DNA from: Desulfatitalea sp. BRH_c12
Lineage (GTDB): Bacteria > Desulfobacterota > Desulfobacteria > Desulfobacterales > Desulfosarcinaceae
Assembly: GCA_000961655.1 (NCBI GenBank)
Contig: LADR01000013.1
Coordinates: 1 to 64,000, forward strand
Reading direction: 5' to 3'
Length of the DNA: 64,000 nucleotides
Shown: positions 16,388-23,833 of the stretch, in pieces
Layout of the letters: each line of letters opens with the position of its first letter
Position numbering within the stretch: the stretch's first letter is position 1
The notes under the pieces: model-generated
The model's input: the letters and a program-made list of their open reading frames with translations, nothing else
Told to the model about the DNA's origin: nothing
Databases searched by the model: none
Position numbers and translations under genes: made by a program

Positions 16388-17740
16388 TTACGACCCGGTA
16401 GGCGGCGTTTCGATGCGTTTGAACGCGGATGGGGGGAAAAAGCAGTATGGGCACACATCCGGCGGGTGATCGCCATAGTGGACGTGACCGCATATGCGGC
16501 AACGCCAGACATTTTGACCTGCCTTGGCAGCCATCGGGTCCAATGGATCGAATTCGCGGTGTAAAGGCAGATCTTCCAGGGGCGGCATAATGGGTTGATA
16601 CTCGGTGAGCAGGTGGCTGGCCAACACCACTCGCTGAATTTCGCTGGTGCCTTCATAAATGCGCAGCAGGCGAACATCGCGAAAAATTTTTTCTACGGGA
16701 AACATTTTCGTATAGCCGTATCCGGCAAATACCTGCAAAGCTTCGTTGACGACCTCCAGGGCGGCCTCGGTGGCGTACAACTTGGCAATGGAGGCGCTGA
16801 GATTGGCATCGACGCCCTGATCGGTCTCCCAGGCTGATTTCCAGGTCAGCAGGCGGGCGGTTTCCACCTTTTGAAACATCTCGGCCAATTTGAATTGAAT
16901 CGCCTGAAAGGTACTGATGGCCATGCCGAAGGCGCGCCGTTTTTTAGCATAATCGAGGGCGTACTCCAGGGCGGAGCGGGCCGCCCCCACACCGAAGGCG
17001 CCGATGGTCGGACGGGTGCGGGCAAATGTACGCATGGCCAGCACGAATCCCTCTCCGGGCGGAGCCAACACATTTTCTTTGGGCACGCGTACATTTTCGA
17101 AATGGATTCCGACTGTATTCGAGCAGCGCTGGCCCATCTTGGGGATCGTTCGGCCAACGGTCACACCCGGCCAGTTCATTTCGACCAGAAAGGCGCATAT
17201 GCCGGCGTGTTTCGCTTTCCTGTCCACGGTGGCGAAAACAGACGCATAATCGGCTATAGCCCCATTGGTGATCCAGTACTTGGTGCCGTTGAGAATGTAG
17301 TCGCCGCCGTCTTCGTCGGCCTGGCAGCGCATGCCGGCAACATCCGATCCCATGGTGGGTTCGGATGTTGCAAAGCAGATCATTTTGAATTCTTTGGCAA
17401 TTTTGGGAAGGTATTTCTCCTTGGCGGCGTCATTGACGGACATCAGCAAGGGCTCCATGCCCAATGAGTTATCGAAAAGCGATGTGGCCAACCCGGAGCA
17501 GGCCGCAGCCATCTCTTCCGTGCAAAGGGTCGCTTCGACGAGTCCCAGCCCCCGGCCGCCATATCGGGTCGGTATGTCCAGATTGATGAGACCGGCATCG
17601 TAGGCTTTGCGAATGACCGGTATGGGCGTGGCATCGATCTCGTCATAGTACCAGGCAACCGGTAACAATTCGCGCAGAGCGAAGTTCCGCGCTTCCTGGC
17701 GGAGATGCTCCTGTTCGGACGTCAAGCGAAAGTCGAGCAT
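16388..17740 (-). CDS. Acyl-CoA dehydrogenase with C-terminal rubredoxin domain
   Basis: 450 residues; a usual acyl-CoA dehydrogenase is about 380. Residues 1-385 are a full enzyme: FAD/substrate region CFATSEPTMGSDVAG, YILNGTKYWITNG, KRRAFGMAISTFQAIQFKLA, VFAGYGYTKMFPVEKIFRDV and the catalytic-base segment RIYEGTSEIQR. About 35 residues later comes a rubredoxin-like module: WRCRICGHVHYGDHPPDVCP then YC, i.e. two CxxC knuckles for one iron. ATG at 17740 with AAAGGAT. Family role is FAD-dependent alpha,beta-desaturation of acyl-CoA passing electrons to ETF; the fused rubredoxin may provide a built-in electron exit (inference). Monocistronic as seen; substrate chain length not predictable. Confidence 0.9.
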   Translation of the reverse strand: MLDFRLTSEQEHLRQEARNFALRELLPVAWYYDEIDATPIPVIRKAYDAGLINLDIPTRYGGRGLGLVEATLCTEEMAAACSGLATSLFDNSLGMEPLLMSVNDAAKEKYLPKIAKEFKMICFATSEPTMGSDVAGMRCQADEDGGDYILNGTKYWITNGAIADYASVFATVDRKAKHAGICAFLVEMNWPGVTVGRTIPKMGQRCSNTVGIHFENVRVPKENVLAPPGEGFVLAMRTFARTRPTIGAFGVGAARSALEYALDYAKKRRAFGMAISTFQAIQFKLAEMFQKVETARLLTWKSAWETDQGVDANLSASIAKLYATEAALEVVNEALQVFAGYGYTKMFPVEKIFRDVRLLRIYEGTSEIQRVVLASHLLTEYQPIMPPLEDLPLHREFDPLDPMAAKAGQNVWRCRICGHVHYGDHPPDVCPYCFFPPSAFKRIETPPTGS

Positions 17741-18085
17741 GTTTACGATCCTTTCTTTTGGGAGTTGTGGCGGGTTACGGCACACTGGGAAACAGGATGT
17801 CGCACAGGGCAGAGACCAGCGTTTACACGAAGGTGGATTACCGTGCCGAAAGGTGGAGAATTTCTGTTACGATGGTGAAAACGCGGGGTGGGCCTGAAAC
17901 AGCATTCATGAGGAGGATGCATCGGAGTGCCTGCTAAAACCATATCAGCGAAGATTCTTCCTGGCAAGCGGTCGATGCGGCTAAAAATACGGATGGACCG
18001 CTGGATGGCAATCGGATACTGTCGATAGTATTGGAATGGCTATGAAGCTGCTGGCGGTTGTCTACATCCCATAATAAAGGAATTT

Positions 18086-18475
18086 GGTTATGCAGTTTGC
18101 TCCAGTGACTATCGGCGAAGTGTTAAGTGTAAAGTTTAAAGTGTAAAGGGAGGTATTCTGTCGGTTTGATATGCTCACCTCCACGTGTTGGAAACTTTTA
18201 CCTGCATGCTTTTGGATAAGGTACCACTTTCGGAATTGGCACGGAGGAGGTGATCCGGGTGGGTGGTCCGCGCCACGTCAGCCGTGAGATTTAGTGAGGC
18301 ATAAGGTGTGCGCAGGACATTGGGCCGCACTGTTTGAGCGCAGCGAGTTTGCGGCCCGTCCGGAGCATGCCTTATAGCCTCACTTGATCGAATGGATGGT
18401 GGCGCGGACCACCACCCGGATCACCGGGGGTTTCCTACCCCACGCCCGTATCTCACTTGAGCGAAGTGGATAACC
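18086..18475. repeat. Complete copy of MITE-like repeat family A
   Basis: Occupies most of the 764-bp gap between 17741 and 18504. Terminal inverted repeats: left GGTTATGCAGTTTGCTCCAG, right (inverted) GGTTATCCACTTCGCTCAAG. Internal inverted repeat: GTGATCCGGGTGGGTGGTCC (continuing to 18276) against its near-perfect complement at 18399-18424, with nested TAGTGAGGCATAAGG / CCTTATAGCCTCA and GGGCCGCA / TGCGGCCC pairs. No open frame for a transposase lies inside. Nothing else is recognisable in 17741-18085. Confidence 0.8.
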
Positions 18476-18504
18476 AAACTATATAAAAGAAAGCGCGAGG
18501 CGCG

Positions 18505-19338
18505 ATGACGATTGAACGAGTTTCGATACATGGGGGCCATAGCGGTGAATTCTGCAATCATGCCCAGAACACTTTGGAAGAGATGGTGCGGGCTTACATC
18601 GATCAGGGTTTTGTCTGGGTGGGGCTGACTGAGCACATGCCGCCGGCCGCCGACGCTTTTCTGTTTCCGGAAGAGCGCCAGGCCGGGCTGACGGCGGCCG
18701 CCATGGCCGAGCGGTTCGACCGTTATATGGCCGAGGCGCGTCGGTTGCAGGCGGCGTATGCCGCTCAAATGGACATCCGGGTCGGCTTCGAAACCGAGGA
18801 TACGACCGGTGCGATCGATCTCGCGAAGCAGTTGGTTGCGCGGCACGCGCCGGATTACATCTTGGGCAGCGTGCATCATGTGGCCGATATCCCCTTTGAC
18901 TACAGCGCCGAGGCGTATCAGCAGGCGGTCGCGGCGGTCGGAGGCATCGAGGCCCTGTATTGCGCTTATTTTGACAGGCAGTACGCTCTGATCCAAGCGC
19001 TCTGTCCACTGGTGGTCGGCCACTTCGATCTGATCCGGATCTTCGATCCGAACTATCGACGTCATTTGATCCTGCCGGAGGTCCAGAAGCGCATCAAGCG
19101 TAATCTGGAATTGATCCGGGAAATGGATTTGATTCTGGATTACAACGTGGCGGCCCTGGCAAAAGGGGCGATGGAACCTTACCTGTGTCAACCTATTCTG
19201 GCGCAGGCCCTTTATATGGGCATTGCCGTGGTGCCCGGTGACGACGCGCACAGCGTGGTCTCGGTCGGTTTGCATCTGGACCAGGGTATTCAGATTCTTC
19301 ACAAAAGGGGATTCAGCACCCGCTGGCGCAAACCCTGA
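18505..19338 (+). CDS. PHP-domain phosphatase, histidinol-phosphatase (HisK/HisJ) family
   Basis: 277 residues, the length of the PHP-type histidinol-phosphatases. Metal-binding motifs in order: HGGHSGEFCNHA (N-terminal H-x2-H variant), GLTEHMPP, GFETED, GSVHHVADIPFDY, VVGHFDLIRIF and PGDDAHS near the end. The family hydrolyses L-histidinol phosphate in histidine synthesis using a trinuclear metal site; related PHP phosphatases act on other phosphoesters, and with no his genes nearby the substrate is not certain. Start ATG 18505, directly after repeat family A, which probably supplies the 5' region. Converges on nhaA, 24 bp away, with no clear terminator between. Confidence 0.83.
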   Translation: MTIERVSIHGGHSGEFCNHAQNTLEEMVRAYIDQGFVWVGLTEHMPPAADAFLFPEERQAGLTAAAMAERFDRYMAEARRLQAAYAAQMDIRVGFETEDTTGAIDLAKQLVARHAPDYILGSVHHVADIPFDYSAEAYQQAVAAVGGIEALYCAYFDRQYALIQALCPLVVGHFDLIRIFDPNYRRHLILPEVQKRIKRNLELIREMDLILDYNVAALAKGAMEPYLCQPILAQALYMGIAVVPGDDAHSVVSVGLHLDQGIQILHKRGFSTRWRKP

Positions 19339-19362
19339 ACACATGGTCTCACGAATACAAGC

Positions 19363-20709
19363 TTAGGAATGTTTAATGAGGGTTGTCGCGGCCGGGCGGC
19401 CTGGGAAAAGCACAAGCATTCCTGCGACGGCCGCCAGCGCGGATGCGCCCAGTATGCCCAACTTGGCAAGGTCCGCCATGTAGGGTTCGGCAAATGAAAG
19501 TCCGCTGATAAAGAGCGACATGGTAAAGCCGATGCCGGCCAGGCAGCCGGCGCCGACGATATGGCGGGCGGTCACCCCCTGGGGCATGTCGATTTTAAGC
19601 AAACGGGCGGCCACAAGCGTAAAAAAGGTGATCCCCAGAGGTTTGCCGATAAATAGACCGACAAACACGCCCAGCGTTATGGGATGGGCCAGTGCTTCGG
19701 AAAGGTTGATGTCGCCGAGATACAGGCCGGCGTTGGCGAGTGCAAACAAAGGGATGATCAGGTAAGTCACCCAGCCGTGCAGTCCGTTTTCCATGCGCTG
19801 CAACGGCGTTTCGACGTCAAGACAGCTTTCTTCGATTGACCTGACCGCCTCCAGATGCCGGTTGTTGAGCAGGATCGAATGGCCGCAGTCATCCGCTTCG
19901 CATTGAAAGCGGTCCAGGTTGCGCTGCACATTATCGACGAAGATATAGGTTGCGTACCGCCCGCGTGCCGGTATGACCATGGCCACCAGCACGCCGGCCA
20001 CGGTCGCATGCACACCCGATCCCAGGAAAGCGGCCCACACCCCGAGGCCCAGCACCGCGTAGACCAGCACACTATGGACCCAGAGGCGATTGGCGATTAA
20101 CATCAGAGCGAGAAATCCAGCCGCTGCCAGCAGATAGTACCATGCGATCTGCTGGGTATAAAAAATGGCGATGACCATGACAGCGCCAAGGTCGTCGGCA
20201 ATGGCCAGGGCGGACAGGAAAACCCTTAAACCTACGGGGACACGTCGGCTCAACAGTGCCAGAACCGCCAGTGCAAAAGCAATGTCCGTGGCCATGGGGA
20301 TGCCCCAGCCCCGCAAGGTCGGTTCCCCATAATTGAAGAACACATAAAATCCGGCCGGCACTACCATGCCGCCCACCGCGGCCACCACCGGCAATAAGGC
20401 TTTTTTAAACGACGCCAGTTCGCCTACCAGTATTTCGTATTTGATCTCCAGGCCGACAATAAAAAAGAAAAGCACCATCAGGGCTTCATCGATCCAGTGC
20501 GCCAGGGACTTGGTAACGGCATAAGGGCCGATGCGCACACTCAATTCGGCATGCCAAATATGTTCGTAGGACGTAAAAGAGAGATTGGCCCAGATGAGGG
20601 CGACGGCCGTGGCCAAGAACAAGGGCAGGCTGCCGGTGACTTCGTGGTGAAAGAAACGTTGAAATGCGCTCGTATCGATCGGCAGTCGAAACCACTGTTT
20701 TTGGCCCAT
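19363..20709 (-). CDS. nhaA: Na+/H+ antiporter NhaA
   Basis: 448 residues, somewhat longer than the E. coli protein (388) because of a hydrophilic insert of about 60 residues around residue 265-320 (YIFVDNVQRNLDRFQCEADD to NGLHGWV), seen in many non-enteric NhaA proteins. Key residues are present: MATDIAFALAVLALL (Asp133 equivalent), ALAIADDLGAVMVIA (the Asp163/164 pair) and GLFIGKPLGI (Lys300 equivalent). Inner-membrane protein of 11-12 helices exchanging 2 H+ for 1 Na+. The ATG has AGGAAAG in front. It follows the sulfite-reductase-like gene by 16 bp, so the two are probably co-transcribed. Confidence 0.95.
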   Translation of the reverse strand: MGQKQWFRLPIDTSAFQRFFHHEVTGSLPLFLATAVALIWANLSFTSYEHIWHAELSVRIGPYAVTKSLAHWIDEALMVLFFFIVGLEIKYEILVGELASFKKALLPVVAAVGGMVVPAGFYVFFNYGEPTLRGWGIPMATDIAFALAVLALLSRRVPVGLRVFLSALAIADDLGAVMVIAIFYTQQIAWYYLLAAAGFLALMLIANRLWVHSVLVYAVLGLGVWAAFLGSGVHATVAGVLVAMVIPARGRYATYIFVDNVQRNLDRFQCEADDCGHSILLNNRHLEAVRSIEESCLDVETPLQRMENGLHGWVTYLIIPLFALANAGLYLGDINLSEALAHPITLGVFVGLFIGKPLGITFFTLVAARLLKIDMPQGVTARHIVGAGCLAGIGFTMSLFISGLSFAEPYMADLAKLGILGASALAAVAGMLVLFPGRPAATTLIKHS

Positions 20710-20725
20710 AAATGTCTTTCCTGTG

Positions 20726-21541
20726 TCACTTTAATGCGCGGGAGATGAAGGTGTCCGCCATTCGGGTAAGATCGGCTTGCGCAAGCAACACGCCAAAGCG
20801 CTCACCGTGCCGGTTTTTGATTTTGTATAAATTGAGACATGCCGCAACAATGTCAAGGACGGTGTCCGCGTCGTAAAGGCCGGGAAGTTCGTGGGCGAGT
20901 TGCGGATGTCGCCCCAGTTTGCCGCCGAGTTGAATGCGATAGCCTTTAACGCTTTCGATCATCGTTCCCGTGGGGCAAACCGCGATGCACTGTCCGCAGG
21001 CGACGCAACGCTGCACATCGATGACCGGCGCGGGGACGCTCGGATCGATCCGGAGGGCATCTTCACGGCAGGTGCCCACGCAAGCTTCGCAGGCGCTGCA
21101 ATCGGCTGGGCTCTTGCCGGGCAATAGGGCCGCGATGATGCCGATATCCTTGATCTGAGGTTGCGAACAGGCATTGGGGCAATCGGCCAAAGTGATGCGA
21201 AACTCATGGTGAAATTTCAAATCGCCTATACCCTTGGATTTCAAAAACCCGAGAAGATTTTCCGCTTGGAGCAGCTTTTCGAGTCTCTCTGCCAATGGGG
21301 GTCCGGGAAGTTGAATGCGGTGGGGGCAACCGCTCGGACCGAAGCACGTATCAAGCTGATACCCTTTTATTTCAGAAGCCATGCCTGAAAGATAACGTTT
21401 CTGGGTGGCCATGACATCGGCCAGGGAGATCACCGTTTTACCATCCTGTAAGGCCTCGCTTTCGACCCGGGCGCGCACGCGTTTGCGCACAAAAAAAGGA
21501 ACTTTTCGAATGGCTTCTTCTGCTTCGGGCGACCACTGCAT
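20726..21541 (-). CDS. Sulfite/nitrite-reductase-like Fe-S protein with 2[4Fe-4S] ferredoxin domain
   Basis: 271 residues from the ATG at 21541 (MQWSPEAEEAIRKVP); an upstream in-frame TTG at 21586 is less likely. Three modules: residues 1-55 resemble the protochlorophyllide-reductase-type C-terminal helix domain (EEAIRKVPFFVRKRVRARVE); residues 60-150 carry a nitrite/sulfite-reductase fold element with CFGPSGCPHR and LADCPNACSQPQIKDIG, giving the C-x5-C-xn-C-x3-C siroheme/[4Fe-4S] arrangement; residues 155-215 hold two ferredoxin motifs, CSACEACVGTC and CVACGQCIAVCP. Similar small proteins occur in sulfate reducers and methanogens; whether siroheme is bound is not known. Cytosolic electron-transfer or reductase role. 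Upstream partner of nhaA in one transcript. Confidence 0.75.
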   Translation of the reverse strand: MQWSPEAEEAIRKVPFFVRKRVRARVESEALQDGKTVISLADVMATQKRYLSGMASEIKGYQLDTCFGPSGCPHRIQLPGPPLAERLEKLLQAENLLGFLKSKGIGDLKFHHEFRITLADCPNACSQPQIKDIGIIAALLPGKSPADCSACEACVGTCREDALRIDPSVPAPVIDVQRCVACGQCIAVCPTGTMIESVKGYRIQLGGKLGRHPQLAHELPGLYDADTVLDIVAACLNLYKIKNRHGERFGVLLAQADLTRMADTFISRALK

Positions 21542-21844
21542 GATGTCATTTTCTCCAGGGCTTCCGTTTTTGTCTTGCTTTTCCAAAATCGAATTATACC
21601 ATCCGGATGGCCATTGTCCACTTGGAATAGTATTCAGGCGTTCAGTTATGAAGGCGACTATCGGGTTCCAGATCCGCCTGGTGGGGCCGCCGCCTTGCGG
21701 GACGCTCTTTTAAATGCGATTGCGCTGGGCATTGCGTTGATTTGGGTTTTAACCCGAGAAGAAATTGGGTATGGTAGCAGGCTGACAAATCGGTGGGAAT
21801 GCCTCATTCGAACATACCGATACGCCGACAGACAAGGAGTCGCC

Positions 21845-23806
21845 ATGAGCAACGTGCAAGTTACTTTTCTTCCAGGCAATATCGCCATCGACGTCCCCAA
21901 GGGCGAAACCGTTTTGCGTGCCGCGATGGCTGCGGGTGTCCACATCAATGCATCGTGCGGCGGAGATGGGGTATGTGGCAAATGTCGCGTGATCATCGAA
22001 ACGGGACAGACCGATAGCGAGCCTTCCGAACGGATCAGCGCCGATGATCGCGCCAAGGGGTACTGTCTGGCTTGCAAAACGGCTGTCAACTCCGATGTGA
22101 CCGTGCGCGTGCCGGTGGAATCGGTCGTCGATGCCTCCGTGTTGAAGCGCCGGGGACCCCGCCGCACGGCCACCGTCCAGCAGATCGGACTGGAAGAACT
22201 CAAAGAACAGGGATTGTTTCTGCCGGCCGTCGAAAAGATGTACCTGGAACTGACGCCCCCGGATGCACAAGATCACCTGCCCGATGTCTCGCGTTTGGTC
22301 AACCATTTGCGTATCGAAAATAACGAGCATCGCGTTGAAGTGCAGTTGCCGGTCATTCGAAAAATTCCCACGGTTTTCCGTGAGCAGGATTTTAAGGTGA
22401 CCGTGACATTGGCCCGCCCGGTACGCAGCTCGGGCAAGACCCAAATCATCAATGTGCAGGCGGGTGACACGACCGCGCACCATTATGGCGTGGCCATGGA
22501 CATCGGCACGACGACGGTATACGGGCAACTGGTGGACCTGGTATCCGGAAAGGTTTTGGCGGAACATGGCGAGTTCAACGCCCAAATCAGCTATGGCGAG
22601 GATGTCATCACGCGCATCATGTATGCCGAAAAGCCGGATGGGCTCGAGACATTGCAGCGGGTGGTCATCGGCACTGCCAACCAGGTCATCGAAGCGATCC
22701 TGAAAAGGTCCAAGGTGAACCGTGAGGATATATCGCTGATCACGCTGGCGGGCAATACCACCATGACGCAGCTGTTGCTATCGGTCGAACCGCGCTATAT
22801 CCGCCGTTCGCCATACGTACCCACGGCCAGCATCTATCCGCCCATCCGGGCCACCGATTTGGGATTTGCCCTGGATTCGCATGTGACTGCCCTGGTCTAT
22901 CCCCAGGTGTCCAGCTACGTGGGTGGTGACATCGTGGCCGGGGTCATGGGCTCGGGCATGTACCGGACAGATAAACTGACCCTCTTCATGGATATCGGCA
23001 CCAATGCCGAAGTGGTCATCGGCAACAAGGACTGGATGGCCTGCGCGGCGTGCAGCGCCGGGCCGGCATTCGAAGGGGGCGGCATCCAGTTCGGCATGCG
23101 CGCTGCCCGAGGCGCCATCGAGGATTTTTCCATCAACCCGGAAACGTTGGAGCCGATGATCACCACCATTGGCAACGTACGCCCCAAGGGCATCTGCGGC
23201 TCCGCCCTGATCGTTATTGTCGCCACACTGTTTGAAAGCGGTGTAATCGACCACCAGGGCAAGTTTGACCGCAATCTGAAAACCGAACGCATCCGCGGAA
23301 AAGATAATATCTACGAATATGTGCTGGCCTACCGCGATACCACCCAGATTGATCGCGATATTACCATCAACGAGATTGATATTGAAAACCTGATCCGGGC
23401 CAAGGGCGCCATCTACAGCGGCTGCGTGACGCTGCTCAAGGAAGTGGGCATGGGGATCGATGATGTGGAGCAGATCATACTGGCCGGCGGTTTCGGCAGT
23501 TTCGTCGACCTGGATCGCGCCATGATCATCGGTCTGTTACCCGAAGTGCCCCCGGAAAAAGTGATTTACGCGGGCAACAGTTCATTGCTGGGCGCTCGCA
23601 TGAGCGCCCTGACCAATAGCGTGCGCCAGGAGGTGGTCGGTGTGACCAACATGATGACCAACTTCGAGTTATCCGAGACACCCTCCTATATGGATAATTA
23701 CATCGCGGCGCTGTTTTTGCCGCACACCGATTTGAACCGCTTCCCAAATTTGAAGGCACGCATGGAAGAACGCCGGGGCCGTGAGGGGACAGGGGCATCC
23801 CAGTAG
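21845..23806 (+). CDS. ASKHA-type corrinoid protein reactivase (RACo-like), DUF4445
   Basis: 653 residues from the ATG at 21845 (AAGGAG six bases ahead; the frame is open further upstream without support). Residues 1-95: plant-type [2Fe-2S] ferredoxin with CGGDGVCGKC and a distal Cys (YCLAC). Residues 100-220: linker domain. From residue 220: acetate/sugar-kinase-Hsp70 fold with VAMDIGTTTVYGQLVDL, LAGNTTMTQLLL, DIGTNAEVVIGN, CSAGPAFEGGGI and ILAGGFGSFVDLDRAMIIGLLP. Known role of this family: ATP-dependent reductive activation of the cob(II)amide of corrinoid Fe-S protein or methyltransferase corrinoid proteins. No methyltransferase gene is in the window, so its partner lies elsewhere. Faces a convergent neighbour at 23834. 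Confidence 0.88.
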   Translation: MSNVQVTFLPGNIAIDVPKGETVLRAAMAAGVHINASCGGDGVCGKCRVIIETGQTDSEPSERISADDRAKGYCLACKTAVNSDVTVRVPVESVVDASVLKRRGPRRTATVQQIGLEELKEQGLFLPAVEKMYLELTPPDAQDHLPDVSRLVNHLRIENNEHRVEVQLPVIRKIPTVFREQDFKVTVTLARPVRSSGKTQIINVQAGDTTAHHYGVAMDIGTTTVYGQLVDLVSGKVLAEHGEFNAQISYGEDVITRIMYAEKPDGLETLQRVVIGTANQVIEAILKRSKVNREDISLITLAGNTTMTQLLLSVEPRYIRRSPYVPTASIYPPIRATDLGFALDSHVTALVYPQVSSYVGGDIVAGVMGSGMYRTDKLTLFMDIGTNAEVVIGNKDWMACAACSAGPAFEGGGIQFGMRAARGAIEDFSINPETLEPMITTIGNVRPKGICGSALIVIVATLFESGVIDHQGKFDRNLKTERIRGKDNIYEYVLAYRDTTQIDRDITINEIDIENLIRAKGAIYSGCVTLLKEVGMGIDDVEQIILAGGFGSFVDLDRAMIIGLLPEVPPEKVIYAGNSSLLGARMSALTNSVRQEVVGVTNMMTNFELSETPSYMDNYIAALFLPHTDLNRFPNLKARMEERRGREGTGASQ

Positions 23807-23833
23807 CCTCAAACAACACAAAGGCGATTTCTA

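Noticed and set aside
18421-19344. 307-codon minus-strand ORF opposite the PHP phosphatase, and repeated short peptides such as SHLTEVDNQI in several intergenic frames
   Set aside because: The first is antisense shadow; the short peptides are chance translations of repeat family A ends.
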